Positions 43,792-53,343 of a stretch of DNA of 64,000 bases are shown piece after piece (the stretch's first letter is position 1; the number at the start of each line of letters is the position of its first letter). Position numbers and translations under genes: made by a program. The notes below the pieces were generated by a model, which was not told the origin of the DNA, did not search any database, and worked only from the letters and a program-made list of their open reading frames with translations. The DNA lies in contig CAVXCS010000005.1 of the NCBI GenBank assembly GCA_963760375.1, positions 1,054,001 to 1,118,000 of the forward strand, given 5' to 3'. Source of the stretch: Pelagihabitans sp963760375. Lineage in GTDB: Bacteria; Bacteroidota; Bacteroidia; Flavobacteriales; Flavobacteriaceae.

Positions 43792-45255
43792 TTATTTTTT
43801 TAACACCCAGGTGTCTTTTGAGCCGCCCCCTTGGGACGAGTTTACGATTAGGTTACCTTTTTTAAGCGCTACCCGGGTGAGTCCACCTTTGAGCACGAAC
43901 TCCCGGTCTTTTCCCAACACGGTAAAAGTCCTTAAATCAACATGCCGCTGTTCGAAAGACTCACTATCCTCGATATAAGTGGGATGGACCGAAAGTGACA
44001 TGATAGGCTGTGCAACGTATTTTCTGGGATGCTCCTTTATCTGTGCCTTCACAGTCTCAATTTCCTGTTTGGTTAGTCTGTTTCCAATGGAGATGCCATA
44101 ACCGCCGGCTTCATCAACGGGTTTGATGACCAATTCATGTACATGCTCCAATACATATTTCAGCTCATCGGGCCTACTGCAGTGGTAAGTATGCACGTTG
44201 TTGAGTATGGGCTCTTCGTTCAAATAGTATTTGATGATCTGTGGCATATAGGTATAAACCGCCTTGTCATCCGCAACCCCGGTGCCGGGTGCATTGGCCA
44301 AGGTCACATTTCCTTTCTTGTAGGCGGCGAACAAACCGGGTACGCCCAAACTTGAATCGGGCTTGAATTCCAAAGGATCGATAAAAAGGTCATCGATACG
44401 CCGGTAGATCACATCCACTTTTTCCGCACCCTTTATGGTTTTCATATAAACGAAATCGTTTTCCACAAAAAGATCGCGGCCCTCCACCAATTCCACCCCC
44501 ATGGTTTTGGCCAGGTAAGAATGTTCGTAAAAAGCAGAATTGAACATTCCAGGGGTGATCACCACGCAGTTGGGCACATCCACACCTTTTGGTTTTACGC
44601 TTTCCAACAGGTCTAGCAGGTTTTCGGCGTAATTCGTGACCGTATACGTTTGATAGTGGTTGAAGACGCCGAACAATGCTCTTTTTAGGGCAGTTCGATT
44701 ACAGATCACATAACTCACTCCGGAAGGACATCTGATATTGTCTTCCAGCACATAGTATTTCCCATCATTGTGTTTGATGACATCGGTGCCCGAAATATGA
44801 TTATAAATGCCACCGGGCGGATCGACCCCGATCATTTGGTGCAAATAATTGGCCGACGAACTGATCAGTTCCATGGGCACGATTCCCTCACGGATGATTT
44901 TTTTTTCGTGGTAGATATCCCAGAGAAAAAGATTGAGCGCTTTGCTGCGCTGTATGGCCCCGCGCTCAATAATGTCCCACTCATCGGTATCGATGATTCT
45001 CGGAAAAAGGTCGAACGGAAAAATTTTTTCCTGACTTTCCTTTCCACCGTAAACCTGGAAGGTGATACCTTGATTAAAGAAGGACGATTTTGCCTTTTCG
45101 TTCAATTTCACATAATCCTTTATGGAGTGCGCACCGTATAATTCAAAAAGTTTGCGGTAGACTGCCTTTACATCTCCTTTTTCGTCAAAAATTTCATCAT
45201 ACAAGGAAGGGTTCCTTTGATAGGAAGAAAATATCTGGTTTTCCAATTTTTCCAT
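43792..45255 (-). CDS. Circularly permuted type 2 ATP-grasp protein
   Basis: A 487-residue first gene of the three-gene operon (DUF404/DUF407 region). Members are ATP-dependent carboxylate-amine ligases with rearranged ATP-grasp lobes. Visible conserved parts: FQVYGGKESQEKIFPFDLFP, RIIDTDEWDIIERGAIQRSK, PPGGIYNHISGTDVIKHNDG, YVLEDNIRCPSGVSYVICNR, then HVHELVIKPVDEAGGYGISI (ATP-binding) and YVAQPIMSLSVHPTYIEDS. The natural product or target of the ligase is unknown. Gene is intact and 197 nt from the divergent zinc protease gene. Confidence 0.92.
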   Translation of the reverse strand: MEKLENQIFSSYQRNPSLYDEIFDEKGDVKAVYRKLFELYGAHSIKDYVKLNEKAKSSFFNQGITFQVYGGKESQEKIFPFDLFPRIIDTDEWDIIERGAIQRSKALNLFLWDIYHEKKIIREGIVPMELISSSANYLHQMIGVDPPGGIYNHISGTDVIKHNDGKYYVLEDNIRCPSGVSYVICNRTALKRALFGVFNHYQTYTVTNYAENLLDLLESVKPKGVDVPNCVVITPGMFNSAFYEHSYLAKTMGVELVEGRDLFVENDFVYMKTIKGAEKVDVIYRRIDDLFIDPLEFKPDSSLGVPGLFAAYKKGNVTLANAPGTGVADDKAVYTYMPQIIKYYLNEEPILNNVHTYHCSRPDELKYVLEHVHELVIKPVDEAGGYGISIGNRLTKQEIETVKAQIKEHPRKYVAQPIMSLSVHPTYIEDSESFEQRHVDLRTFTVLGKDREFVLKGGLTRVALKKGNLIVNSSQGGGSKDTWVLKK

Positions 45256-45451
45256 GCCACTTTCATTTAGCGAAAAGATAAACGATTTCAGGGATATTTA
45301 TAATGGAAATTCCACAAAAAAGAAGCGTATAATTTACAAAACCCTTAATAATTTCAAACGATTCTTGACAATTTCATTTTCCTTCCAGATTATCGAATAG
45401 AAATTTCATATTGTGCATTTTTGTCTAAATTTAGCACCTAATAAAATTTAA

Positions 45452-47851
45452 ATGAAAACAGTAAAATTACTATTTCTTGCCTTGTTCATCGTACAAATGG
45501 GCCATAGCCAGTTTGCGGAGAAAAGCAAGGACTACCGGAAATTCGAAGGCCTTTTTAATTTCTATTATGATGCCAAGACCGACAAAATATTTATGGAGGT
45601 ACCGGAGCTGGAAAAGGAATTTCTCTATGTGTACGCCTTAAGCAGCGGCATTGGAAGCAATGATTTAGGATTGGATAGGGGACAGCTTGGAAATGAGCAG
45701 GTTGTGTATTTTAAAAGAGCTGGAAATAAATTGCTTCTGGTACAGCCCAATCTCAAATATAGGGCGTTGACCGATAACGAACAGGAAAAAAAATCCGTGG
45801 AACAGGCCTTTGCCAAATCGGTGTTGTTCGGCTTTAAGATCGAGGACGAAAACAATGGTAAATTTGTGATTGACCTCACCGATTTTTTAATGCAGGATGC
45901 CCATGGGGTAATTCAACGATTGAAAGCGGCCGAACAGGGCACCTATAGCTTGGACAAGGATAGAAGTGCCATGGCGATGGAACGCACCAAGGCCTTTCCC
46001 AAAAATATAGAGTTCGACCTAACGCTGACTTTCAAGGGCGAGGCCAAAGGTGGTTATATCCGTTCAGTAACCCCAAATCCAGATTTGGTCACCGTGGCAC
46101 AGCACCATTCCTTCATTGAACTTCCCGATGATGGGTATCAACAGCGGGAGTTCGATCCAAGAAGCGGATCCTACCCCTTTTCCTATTACGACTATGCCAC
46201 TCCGGTGGAAGAACCCATTTTAAAACAGTTCGTCACCCGTCACCGATTGGTAAAAAAAGACCCAGCCGCTGCGGTAAGCGAGGCGGTCGAACCTATCATA
46301 TATTATCTGGACAATGGAACGCCCGAGCCTGTTCGATCTGCGCTCTTGGAAGGAGGCCAGTGGTGGAACCAGGCATTTGAAGCCTTGGGCTACAAAGATG
46401 CCTTCCAACTCAAGATGTTGCCCGATGATGTAGATCCTCTCGATGTGCGTTACAATGTGATCCAATGGGTACATCGATCGACACGGGGCTGGAGTTATGG
46501 GAGCAGTATCACCGATCCGAGAACAGGAGAAATCATGAAGGGGCACGTGAGTCTGGGAAGTTTGCGAATTCGACAAGATTTTTTGATCGCCCAGGCACTT
46601 ATGGACAGGCCGTTCGCCGATCGCGACGATAACTATGAGGCCATGCTTTCCATGTCCTTGGCAAGGATTCGCCAACTTTCCGCACATGAAATAGGACATA
46701 CGTTGGGTTTTGCCCATAATTATGCGGCAAGCACCAACAATAGGGCTTCGGTGATGGATTATCCCCATCCACAATTTCATTTGGTCGATGGTAAAATCGA
46801 TTTTTCCGATGCCTATGCGACCGGAATAGGGGCATGGGATAAGGTAACCGTGGCTTATTCATACGCCGATTTTCCGGAAGGGAGCGATCAAAAACAGGTC
46901 CTTAACAAAATATTGGAAGGGGCTAACCAGGCCGGACTTCGATATATTTCCGATCAGGATGCCAGGCCCATGGGTGGCGCCCATGTTTTGGCACACTTAT
47001 GGGACAACGGGAAGAACGTGAGCGCTGAATTGGAGGACGTTTTAAAAATCCGTGAAGTGGCCATCCATAATTTTTCGATCGACAACATCCGAAAAAATGA
47101 GGCCAATGCAGTCTTGGAAGATGTTTTTGCACCGCTCTATTTCTTCCATCGATATCAAACCGAAGCCGTATCAAAGGTTATCGGAGGCTTGGATTACAAC
47201 TATTCGGTTAAGGGCGATGGCCAGCTCACCGTCAAAACCGTGGATAAAAAAGCACAACAACAGGCTTTGGCCAGTATTGTAAAGACCTTGGACGCCTCGG
47301 AGATCGCCATACCGAAAGAAAAGTTAAGCTTGTTCCCTCCCCGTGCCATAGGATATAATCGTACTAGGGAATCCCTTAAGGGAAGAACAGGAGTTTCGTT
47401 CGACGCCCTTGCGGCACCGGAAACGGCTTCAGACATGACCTTGGAGCTCTTGCTGCATCCTGAACGTGCCTCCAGGCTTATCCAGCAAAAAGCCATGGAT
47501 AACGACAATATAGGTTTGGACGAAGTTTTGGGGGCGGTAATTTCAGGCACCATTGAGAAAAAGCACAAAGACTCTTATTTGAGAGAGGTACAGCAGAACA
47601 TCAATTTTCGGGTACTTTTCCATTTGATGAACTTGGCAGCGAATGACAAGGTTCACCCACAGGTCAATGCCATTGCCAATAAAAGGATAAGGTCGCTAAG
47701 CGCTTCTTATCTCACTTCGCTCGACGATACTTATGCGATGGAAATGATGCGGCGAATCGATAATTTTTACAGACATCCCGATCAATTTAAGGTCCTCCCC
47801 GTAGCCACCATCCCCGATGGTTCGCCAATAGGTATGGATTGTGGGGATTAA
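45452..47851 (+). CDS. Secreted zinc-dependent metalloprotease (DUF5117/DUF4953)
   Basis: A 799-residue protein with signal peptide (LLFLALFIVQMGHSQF). DUF5117/DUF4953-type region: residues 25-330 form the N-terminal beta-rich part (EKEFLYVYALSSGIGSNDLG), then the catalytic centre RQLSAHEIGHTLGFAHNYAA, an extended HExxHxxGxxHN zinc motif, followed by ASVMDYPHPQF, a Met-turn-like segment. C-terminal helical region ends with KVLPVATIPDGSPIGMDCGD. Related proteins in Bacteroidota are annotated zinc-dependent metalloproteases with unknown substrate. TTTTTG-type promoter boxes are present upstream (near 45416). Probably periplasmic. Confidence 0.88.
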   Translation: MKTVKLLFLALFIVQMGHSQFAEKSKDYRKFEGLFNFYYDAKTDKIFMEVPELEKEFLYVYALSSGIGSNDLGLDRGQLGNEQVVYFKRAGNKLLLVQPNLKYRALTDNEQEKKSVEQAFAKSVLFGFKIEDENNGKFVIDLTDFLMQDAHGVIQRLKAAEQGTYSLDKDRSAMAMERTKAFPKNIEFDLTLTFKGEAKGGYIRSVTPNPDLVTVAQHHSFIELPDDGYQQREFDPRSGSYPFSYYDYATPVEEPILKQFVTRHRLVKKDPAAAVSEAVEPIIYYLDNGTPEPVRSALLEGGQWWNQAFEALGYKDAFQLKMLPDDVDPLDVRYNVIQWVHRSTRGWSYGSSITDPRTGEIMKGHVSLGSLRIRQDFLIAQALMDRPFADRDDNYEAMLSMSLARIRQLSAHEIGHTLGFAHNYAASTNNRASVMDYPHPQFHLVDGKIDFSDAYATGIGAWDKVTVAYSYADFPEGSDQKQVLNKILEGANQAGLRYISDQDARPMGGAHVLAHLWDNGKNVSAELEDVLKIREVAIHNFSIDNIRKNEANAVLEDVFAPLYFFHRYQTEAVSKVIGGLDYNYSVKGDGQLTVKTVDKKAQQQALASIVKTLDASEIAIPKEKLSLFPPRAIGYNRTRESLKGRTGVSFDALAAPETASDMTLELLLHPERASRLIQQKAMDNDNIGLDEVLGAVISGTIEKKHKDSYLREVQQNINFRVLFHLMNLAANDKVHPQVNAIANKRIRSLSASYLTSLDDTYAMEMMRRIDNFYRHPDQFKVLPVATIPDGSPIGMDCGD

Positions 47852-47906
47852 ATGATTATTTTGGTGCTTTCGGTCTTGATGACTTTCATTTTAAACACAT
47901 AGAACA

Positions 47907-48929
47907 TTGAGAATAAACCTGATTAGCGATACGGTCACCCAGCCTACCAAGGGTATGCTCGAAGCGATGCTGTCTGCCAAGGTAGGAGATGATGTTTTTA
48001 AGGCAGATCCAAGCGTGAATGCCTTGGAAGAAAAGGTCGCGGCATTATTCGGGATGGAGTCGGCCCTGTTTTTTCCTTCGGGCACCATGACCAACCAAAC
48101 GGCCATTAAACTGCATACCCAGCCAGGAGATCAACTTATCTGCGACAAGTATGCCCATGTGTACAACTATGAAGGGGGCGGGGTAAGTTTCAACAGTGGG
48201 GTTTCCTGTAAACTGGTCGATGGGTCTCGCGGAATGATGACGGCACCCCAGGTTGAAGCCGCCATCAATCCGCCCGATTTTTACCACAGTCCGCTGACCA
48301 GCTTGGTTTGCATTGAGAATACCACCAACAAAGGAGGGGGAGCCTGTTGGGATTTCGCGGAATTGGAACGGATTCGTACCGTTTGCAAAAAACATGGGTT
48401 GGCATATCATCTTGATGGGGCCCGATTATGGAATGCCTTGGTAGCCAAAAAAGAGTCTCCAAAAACCTATGGCGCCATGTTCGATAGCATCAGCGTTTGT
48501 CTTAGTAAAGGCTTGGGTTGCCCAGTGGGGTCCGTATTGGTAGGCAGCAAAGCCCTGATCGATCGTGCACTGAGGATCAGAAAGGTACTGGGCGGGGGGA
48601 TGCGGCAGGCAGGATATCTGGCCGCGGCCGGAATTTATGCATTGGACCATCAGTTCAACAGATTGGAGGAAGACCATCAAAAGGCCAGGGAAATCGGCGA
48701 AGTACTGCAGGGGTTGTCCTTCATCTTAAAGGTAGAGCCCATTGAAACGAACATCATCATTTTTGAACTGGACGAAGACCGAATGACAGCCCAGGTCTTT
48801 TTGGAGAAATTACTTCAGAATGAAGTGCATATCATCGGTATGGGCCAAGGGAAGTTGCGCATCGTTACCCATCTCGATTACACGGACATGCAACATGAGG
48901 CGTTTTTGAAAATATTAAGGGAATTATAA
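47907..48929 (+). CDS. ltaE: Low-specificity L-threonine aldolase
   Basis: A 340-residue PLP fold-type I enzyme that cleaves threonine or allo-threonine to glycine and acetaldehyde. It opens NLISDTVTQPTKGMLEAML, has ALFFPSGTMTNQTAIKLHT, and the PLP-Lys region DSISVCLSKGLGCPVGSVL, with the Asp that holds the PLP ring nitrogen in LAYHLDGARLWNALV. RIRKVLGGGMRQAGYLAAAG marks the family. Start is TTG at 47907; an ATG inside the window's first residues would delete the SDTVT motif. Ends with 6 nt convergent overlap with yegP. Confidence 0.93.
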   Translation: MRINLISDTVTQPTKGMLEAMLSAKVGDDVFKADPSVNALEEKVAALFGMESALFFPSGTMTNQTAIKLHTQPGDQLICDKYAHVYNYEGGGVSFNSGVSCKLVDGSRGMMTAPQVEAAINPPDFYHSPLTSLVCIENTTNKGGGACWDFAELERIRTVCKKHGLAYHLDGARLWNALVAKKESPKTYGAMFDSISVCLSKGLGCPVGSVLVGSKALIDRALRIRKVLGGGMRQAGYLAAAGIYALDHQFNRLEEDHQKAREIGEVLQGLSFILKVEPIETNIIIFELDEDRMTAQVFLEKLLQNEVHIIGMGQGKLRIVTHLDYTDMQHEAFLKILREL

Positions 48930-49250
48930 ATTTTTGATGGTACTGGATATTGAGACTATTCGGTTTTTAACCGTTTCGATCCCATTTTCCATACCGGCCT
49001 CAGAAGCGAAAAGGGTGCTTTGCCCAATAATCTTTCCTTTGGTATTTTTAATGTTGAACAGAAATTTGCCATCATAATTCGTTTTGCGCTCGAACCCGTT
49101 ATTTTTGTTGACCAACGGCAATAATTCGGCAGCTGTTTTGGCCGCTTCATCTTTGTTTTGGAACGCCACGCTGCTAAGGATGGTTCTACCTGAGGCATTT
49201 TTTAAGTTAAAGCGATAGCGGTCGTCATCGTCTTTCCTGATTTCAATCAT
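48924..49250 (-). CDS. YegP-type protein (two DUF1508 repeats)
   Basis: A 108-residue protein with two copies of the short DUF1508 beta-alpha unit: RYRFNLKNASGRTILSSVAF (residues about 10-55) and FLFNIKNTKGKIIGQSTLFA (about 62-108). Each unit has the R/K-F-x-x-K-x-x-x-G-x-x-I-x-x-S pattern. Function is unknown; E. coli YegP is likewise uncharacterised. ATG at 49250 preferred over 49256. Last six bases overlap the convergent ltaE stop region. Confidence 0.88.
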   Translation of the reverse strand: MIEIRKDDDDRYRFNLKNASGRTILSSVAFQNKDEAAKTAAELLPLVNKNNGFERKTNYDGKFLFNIKNTKGKIIGQSTLFASEAGMENGIETVKNRIVSISSTIKNL

Positions 49251-49589
49251 AACCAAATCTTTTCTTTAAAGATAGGTACCGCAAAGTACTTTTTGTTTTA
49301 AAAAGTGTTAACTTTTTACGATATAACCCAATGGTGCGGCACATTTCATCCCATTTTTTTATAAAAACATAGAAAAAATTATTTTTTTTGAGGTTATCAT
49401 AAAACTAATTTAAACTTCTTGATTATATTAGCTTGTTGTTTTATTGATTTGTGCCACACGATTCAATAAAATATTAGTGAAGATTTACGATTAATTAACC
49501 AACCAAAAAAGGGCTTTCCGTGAGGAAAGCCCTTTTTATTGGTTTGTATTTGGCCCGCCATTGGGGCCCAATGCAGAGAACGGAATACA
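49251..49589. other. 339-nt gap with AT-rich hairpin and a terminator
   Basis: I find no gene here. A 7-bp AT-rich hairpin AAAAAGT / ACTTTTT with a GTTA loop lies at 49300-49317, and the region from 49360 to 49500 is strongly A/T-rich with no TAnnTTTG box that would fit a neighbour. The terminator at 49505-49538 belongs to ybaB on the minus strand or to an unseen short transcript on the plus strand. Confidence 0.5.
49505..49538 (-). terminator. Intrinsic terminator of ybaB
   Basis: A stem AAAAAGGGCTTTCC / GGAAAGCCCTTTTT with a GTGA loop, 14 bp and nearly perfect, with A/T-runs on both sides, about 51 nt past the ybaB stop. Confidence 0.88.
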
Positions 49590-49916
49590 CTACTTCAAGA
49601 AGGCATCCATACCGGGTATGTTTGGAAGTCCTTCTTTGGCCACCGCGGCCAGTTCTGTTTCGTTTACCTTGGTCGCTTCGACAATGGCTTTGTTCAAGCA
49701 TAATATCAGATAGTCTTCCAATTGGTCCTTATCGTTCAACAATCGGTCATCAATGTTGATTTCCTTCAGCTCCCTGTTGGCCGTGATCTTAATTTGCAAC
49801 AATCCATCGGAAGATTTTTCGATCAAGTGCACCGTATCCAATCTTTTTTTGGTGGTGGCTATCTTTTCCTGGGTTTCTTTGAGCTTACCCATCATTCCCA
49901 TCATATCATTGAACAT
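49590..49916 (-). CDS. YbaB/EbfC nucleoid-associated protein
   Basis: A 108-residue DNA-binding protein of the YbaB family. It begins MFNDMMGMMGKLKETQEKIA, the typical methionine-rich helix, then the beta-sheet ITANRELKEINIDDRLLNDK and a C-terminal helix with LILCLNKAIVEATKVNETEL. Members bind DNA as tweezer-like dimers; effects on expression are species dependent. recR and dnaX, the usual neighbours elsewhere, are absent. ATG at 49916 is chosen because the nine earlier residues are unlike the family. Confidence 0.9.
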   Translation of the reverse strand: MFNDMMGMMGKLKETQEKIATTKKRLDTVHLIEKSSDGLLQIKITANRELKEINIDDRLLNDKDQLEDYLILCLNKAIVEATKVNETELAAVAKEGLPNIPGMDAFLK

Positions 49917-50017
49917 TTTTATCGTTTTAAAGTTCAATGGCAAACTTAGTAAATTGTTATCGAACCATCATTTCAAACGCTTACCGAAAAAAGATAAGTA
50001 CTTCTATTGGGATGTCT

Positions 50018-50025
50018 TACTTTTG
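50018..50025 (+). promoter_or_regulatory. TAnnTTTG -7 box of the S9 peptidase gene
   Basis: TACTTTTG, an exact match, 29 nt before the ATG at 50055. A usable -33 TTG is not evident. Confidence 0.45.
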
Positions 50026-50054
50026 CGGCTGCTTGTCAATAATCAGAAATAGAG

Positions 50055-52112
50055 ATGACCAAACCCAAAGCCCCGTTGGCCAAAAAGCTGCCCCACAGAT
50101 TGGAGAAACACGGCGATGTGCGCATCGATAATTATTATTGGATGAACGATCGGGAGAACCCGGCGGTAATCGCCTATCTCGAGGAAGAAAATGCGTATTA
50201 CCATCAAATGACTTCGCATACCAAGGATTTCCAGGATAAACTTTTTATGGAGATGAAAGGGCGTATCAAGGAAGACGATGAGTCGGTGCCTTACAAGCAA
50301 AATGGCTTTTGGTACATGACCCGATTTGAGACGGGGCAGCAATATCCGGTCTATTCCAGAAAAAGAGAATCCTTGGACGCTCAAGAAGAAATAATGTTCA
50401 ATTGCAATGCAATGGCACAAGGGTACGATTTCTTCAATCTGGGGGGCATTGCCGTGAGTCCGAACAACGAAATGGCCGCATTCGCCATCGATACCGTTTC
50501 CAGAAGACAGTATACCCTTCAAATAAAGAACCTGAAAACGGGCGAAATCTACAGGGAAAAAATAGAAAATACCTCTGGTGGGGCCGTTTGGGCCGAGGAT
50601 AACAAAACCCTCTTTTACACACAGAAGAATCCCGTGACCTTGAGGTCGGACAAGATCTTTAAACATGTTTTGGGTACAACTTCAGATCAAGATGAATTGG
50701 TCTATCATGAAAAGGACGAAACTTTTGGCACCTATGTTTACAGGACCAAATCGAAAAAGTTCATCATCATAAGTTCTTACAGTACCTTAACTTCTGAATA
50801 TCAATTTTTAAGGGCTGATGATCCCAACGGCAATTTCAAAATATTTTCGCCTCGTGATAGGGGACTGGAATATTCCATAGCCCACTATGACGATCATTTT
50901 TATGTGCTCACCAACAAGGATGGCGCCACAAATTTTAAATTGATGAGGGCCAAGGACGATGCTACCCATGCCGAGACTTGGCAAGAGTTTGTTCCGCATC
51001 GCGAGCAGGTGTTGCTGGAGGACATCGACATCTTTAAAGATTACTATGTGCTCTCCGAGAGGGAAAATGGCTTGAACCGATTGAAGATCGTTCGATGGGA
51101 CGGTAAAGACAGTTATTATCTGCCATTCGAGAGTGAAACTTATACCGCCTATGTGGGCACCAATCCGGATTTTGACACCGAAATCCTAAGGTATGGATAT
51201 AATTCAATGACCACGCCCAGCTCCACGATAGACTTCAATATGCGTACCAAGGAGAAACAGCTAAAAAAAGAGCAAGAGGTTTTGGGGGGGCATTTCAAAA
51301 AGGAAAACTATCGCGAACAGAGGTTATGGGCCACCGCTCGGGACGGTGCAAGAATTCCCATTTCGGTCGTATACCGAAAGGATTTCGAATTGAATGAAAA
51401 CACCCCGTTATTGCAATATGCCTATGGATCCTATGGCGCCACGATAGACCCATATTTTTCAACGGTTCGACTAAGTCTTTTGGATAGGGGCTTCGTATTC
51501 GCATTGACTCATGTGCGCGGCGGTCAATATTTGGGCAGGCCTTGGTATGAAAACGGAAAATTACTGCACAAACAAAATACCTTCAACGACTTTGTCGACT
51601 GTTCAAAATTCCTGATTTCGGAAGGGATAACCAGCGCTCGGCATTTGTATGCCATGGGAGGGTCGGCCGGCGGGCTCTTGATGGGCGCCATTTTGAATCA
51701 GGCGCCTTCCCGGTATAACGGGATAGTGGCCCAGGTTCCTTTCGTAGACGTCATCACGACCATGTTGGACGATTCCATACCGCTGACCACCGGCGAATAT
51801 GATGAATGGGGCAACCCAAACGATAGGCAATTTTACGATTACCTTAAAACCTATTCGCCTTATGACAATGTAGGCCGACAAGCCTATCCGAACCTTTTGG
51901 TTACGACCGGCTTGCACGACTCCCAAGTACAGTATTTCGAACCTGCCAAATGGGTGGCCAAGCTTAGGGAAATGAAAACCGACCAAAATTTACTGCTGTT
52001 TGAAATCAACATGGAAGCAGGTCATGGCGGGGCTTCCGGGCGGTTCGAGGCATTGAAGGAGGTGGCCCGGGAATATGCATTTTTGCTAGATTTGGAGGGA
52101 AAAACGGGATAA
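50055..52112 (+). CDS. ptrB: S9 family peptidase, oligopeptidase B-like
   Basis: A 685-residue cytoplasmic-type prolyl-oligopeptidase-family enzyme: a seven-bladed propeller (about residues 75-400) and alpha/beta-hydrolase domain. It begins like oligopeptidase B (KHGDVRIDNYYWMNDRENPA) and has HVRGGQYLGRPWYENGKLLH, nucleophile Ser in YAMGGSAGGLLMGAILNQAP, Asp in LLVTTGLHDSQVQYFEPAKW, and His in EAGHGGASGRFEALKEVARE. Oligopeptidase B cuts short peptides after Arg or Lys; S1 pocket acids near residues 570-590 (YDEWGNPNDRQFYDYLKTYS) fit. No signal peptide. Confidence 0.92.
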   Translation: MTKPKAPLAKKLPHRLEKHGDVRIDNYYWMNDRENPAVIAYLEEENAYYHQMTSHTKDFQDKLFMEMKGRIKEDDESVPYKQNGFWYMTRFETGQQYPVYSRKRESLDAQEEIMFNCNAMAQGYDFFNLGGIAVSPNNEMAAFAIDTVSRRQYTLQIKNLKTGEIYREKIENTSGGAVWAEDNKTLFYTQKNPVTLRSDKIFKHVLGTTSDQDELVYHEKDETFGTYVYRTKSKKFIIISSYSTLTSEYQFLRADDPNGNFKIFSPRDRGLEYSIAHYDDHFYVLTNKDGATNFKLMRAKDDATHAETWQEFVPHREQVLLEDIDIFKDYYVLSERENGLNRLKIVRWDGKDSYYLPFESETYTAYVGTNPDFDTEILRYGYNSMTTPSSTIDFNMRTKEKQLKKEQEVLGGHFKKENYREQRLWATARDGARIPISVVYRKDFELNENTPLLQYAYGSYGATIDPYFSTVRLSLLDRGFVFALTHVRGGQYLGRPWYENGKLLHKQNTFNDFVDCSKFLISEGITSARHLYAMGGSAGGLLMGAILNQAPSRYNGIVAQVPFVDVITTMLDDSIPLTTGEYDEWGNPNDRQFYDYLKTYSPYDNVGRQAYPNLLVTTGLHDSQVQYFEPAKWVAKLREMKTDQNLLLFEINMEAGHGGASGRFEALKEVAREYAFLLDLEGKTG

Positions 52113-52126
52113 TTAAAAAAAAATGG

Positions 52127-52134
52127 TAATTTTG
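52127..52134 (+). promoter_or_regulatory. TAnnTTTG -7 box upstream of the cysteine synthase-like gene
   Basis: TAATTTTG, an exact match, 43 nt before the ATG at 52178; -33 element unclear. Confidence 0.4.
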
Positions 52135-52177
52135 CGAAGTAAATTTTGTGCTTACAAAATTAACGTAAACTACTTTT

Positions 52178-53218
52178 ATGCAGCATAAAGTACAGGCTTA
52201 CGACAATATTCTTGCGCTTATTGGCCAAACACCGTTGGTTAAATTGAACAGAATTGTCGAAGGACTTAAAGGCAACTTTTTCGCAAAATTGGAAGCTTTT
52301 AATCCCGGTCACTCCTCCAAAGACAGAATTGCATTACACATCATAGAAGAAGCGGAACGAAAAGGCATCCTTTCACCAGGGGACACCATTATCGAAACGA
52401 CCTCCGGTAACACCGGATTCAGCATTGCCATGGTCAGTATCATCAAGGGCTATGACTGTATTTTGGCGGTAAGTTCGAAATCGAGCCCCGACAAGATCGA
52501 TATGTTGCGGGCTATGGGAGCAAAGGTATATGTATGTCCGGCGCACGTGAGTGCGGATGACCCCAGATCATATTATCAGGTCGCGAAGCGGCTCCATGAG
52601 GAAACCAAAGGAAGTATTTATATCAATCAATACTTCAATGAATTGAACATGGATGCCCATTACCGATCTACCGGTCCGGAAATTTGGAAGCAAACCAATG
52701 GACAAATCACCCATTTGGTGGCCTGCAGCGGAACTGGGGGAACCATTTCCGGCACTGCAAAATATCTAAAGGAACAGAACCCCGATATTAGGATTATAGG
52801 AGTGGACGCCTTTGGTAGCGTATTGAAAAAGTTTCACGAAACAGGGGAATTCGATTCCAATGAAATATATCCTTACCGCATTGAAGGTTTGGGTAAAAAC
52901 TTGATTCCCGGGGCCACCGATTTTGAGGTCATCGATGAATTCATCAAGGTATCCGATGAAGAAAGTGCCCATACCGCCAGGGAAATTTCACTGACAGAAG
53001 GCATTTTTGCTGGCTATACCTGCGGCGCGGTCATGCAGGCCGTGAAGCAGTTGGATGCTGAAAACAAATTTGACAAATCGAGCAATATCGTGGCCATATT
53101 CCCTGACCATGGTTCACGTTATATGAGCAAGATATATAGCGACCAGTGGATGGAAGCCCAAGGCTTTTTGAACAACCAAAAAGTGGAGGAGATCCCACAA
53201 ATACAGGTTATTAGGTAA
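52178..53218 (+). CDS. PLP-dependent cysteine synthase / cystathionine beta-synthase-type enzyme
   Basis: A 346-residue fold-type II PLP enzyme. The Schiff-base Lys lies in LEAFNPGHSSKDRIALHIIE, the substrate loop in IIETTSGNTGFSIAMVSIIK, and the phosphate-binding Gly/Thr loop in LVACSGTGGTISGTAKYLKE. The sequence HSSKDR replaces the SVKDR of classical O-acetylserine sulfhydrylases and fits the CBS-like Bacteroidota group, so the activity might be cysteine synthase or cystathionine beta-synthase without regulatory CBS domains. No cysE nearby. A terminator follows. Confidence 0.88.
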   Translation: MQHKVQAYDNILALIGQTPLVKLNRIVEGLKGNFFAKLEAFNPGHSSKDRIALHIIEEAERKGILSPGDTIIETTSGNTGFSIAMVSIIKGYDCILAVSSKSSPDKIDMLRAMGAKVYVCPAHVSADDPRSYYQVAKRLHEETKGSIYINQYFNELNMDAHYRSTGPEIWKQTNGQITHLVACSGTGGTISGTAKYLKEQNPDIRIIGVDAFGSVLKKFHETGEFDSNEIYPYRIEGLGKNLIPGATDFEVIDEFIKVSDEESAHTAREISLTEGIFAGYTCGAVMQAVKQLDAENKFDKSSNIVAIFPDHGSRYMSKIYSDQWMEAQGFLNNQKVEEIPQIQVIR

Positions 53219-53243
53219 GATACTATCCCTTTCGAAATATATT

Positions 53244-53276
53244 AAAGCAATGGCAATTTCAGCCGTTGCTTTTTTC
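53244..53276 (+). terminator. Intrinsic terminator after the cysteine synthase-like gene
   Basis: AAGCAATGGC / GCCGTTGCTT stem (one G-T pair) with an AATTTCA loop, followed by TTTTTCTTT. Confidence 0.82.
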
Positions 53277-53291
53277 TTTAATCTTAAAATA

Positions 53292-53323
53292 TTGTAAAAA
53301 TTATGCAAAAATCAATACTTTTG
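53292..53323 (+). promoter_or_regulatory. Sigma-A promoter of the AOS-family gene
   Basis: TTG at 53292, 21-nt spacer, TACTTTTG at 53316-53323, an exact -7 box, 20 nt before the ATG at 53344. This is the best complete Bacteroidota promoter match in the window. Confidence 0.65.
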
Positions 53324-53343
53324 CACAAACCAAAACTGTCCAA

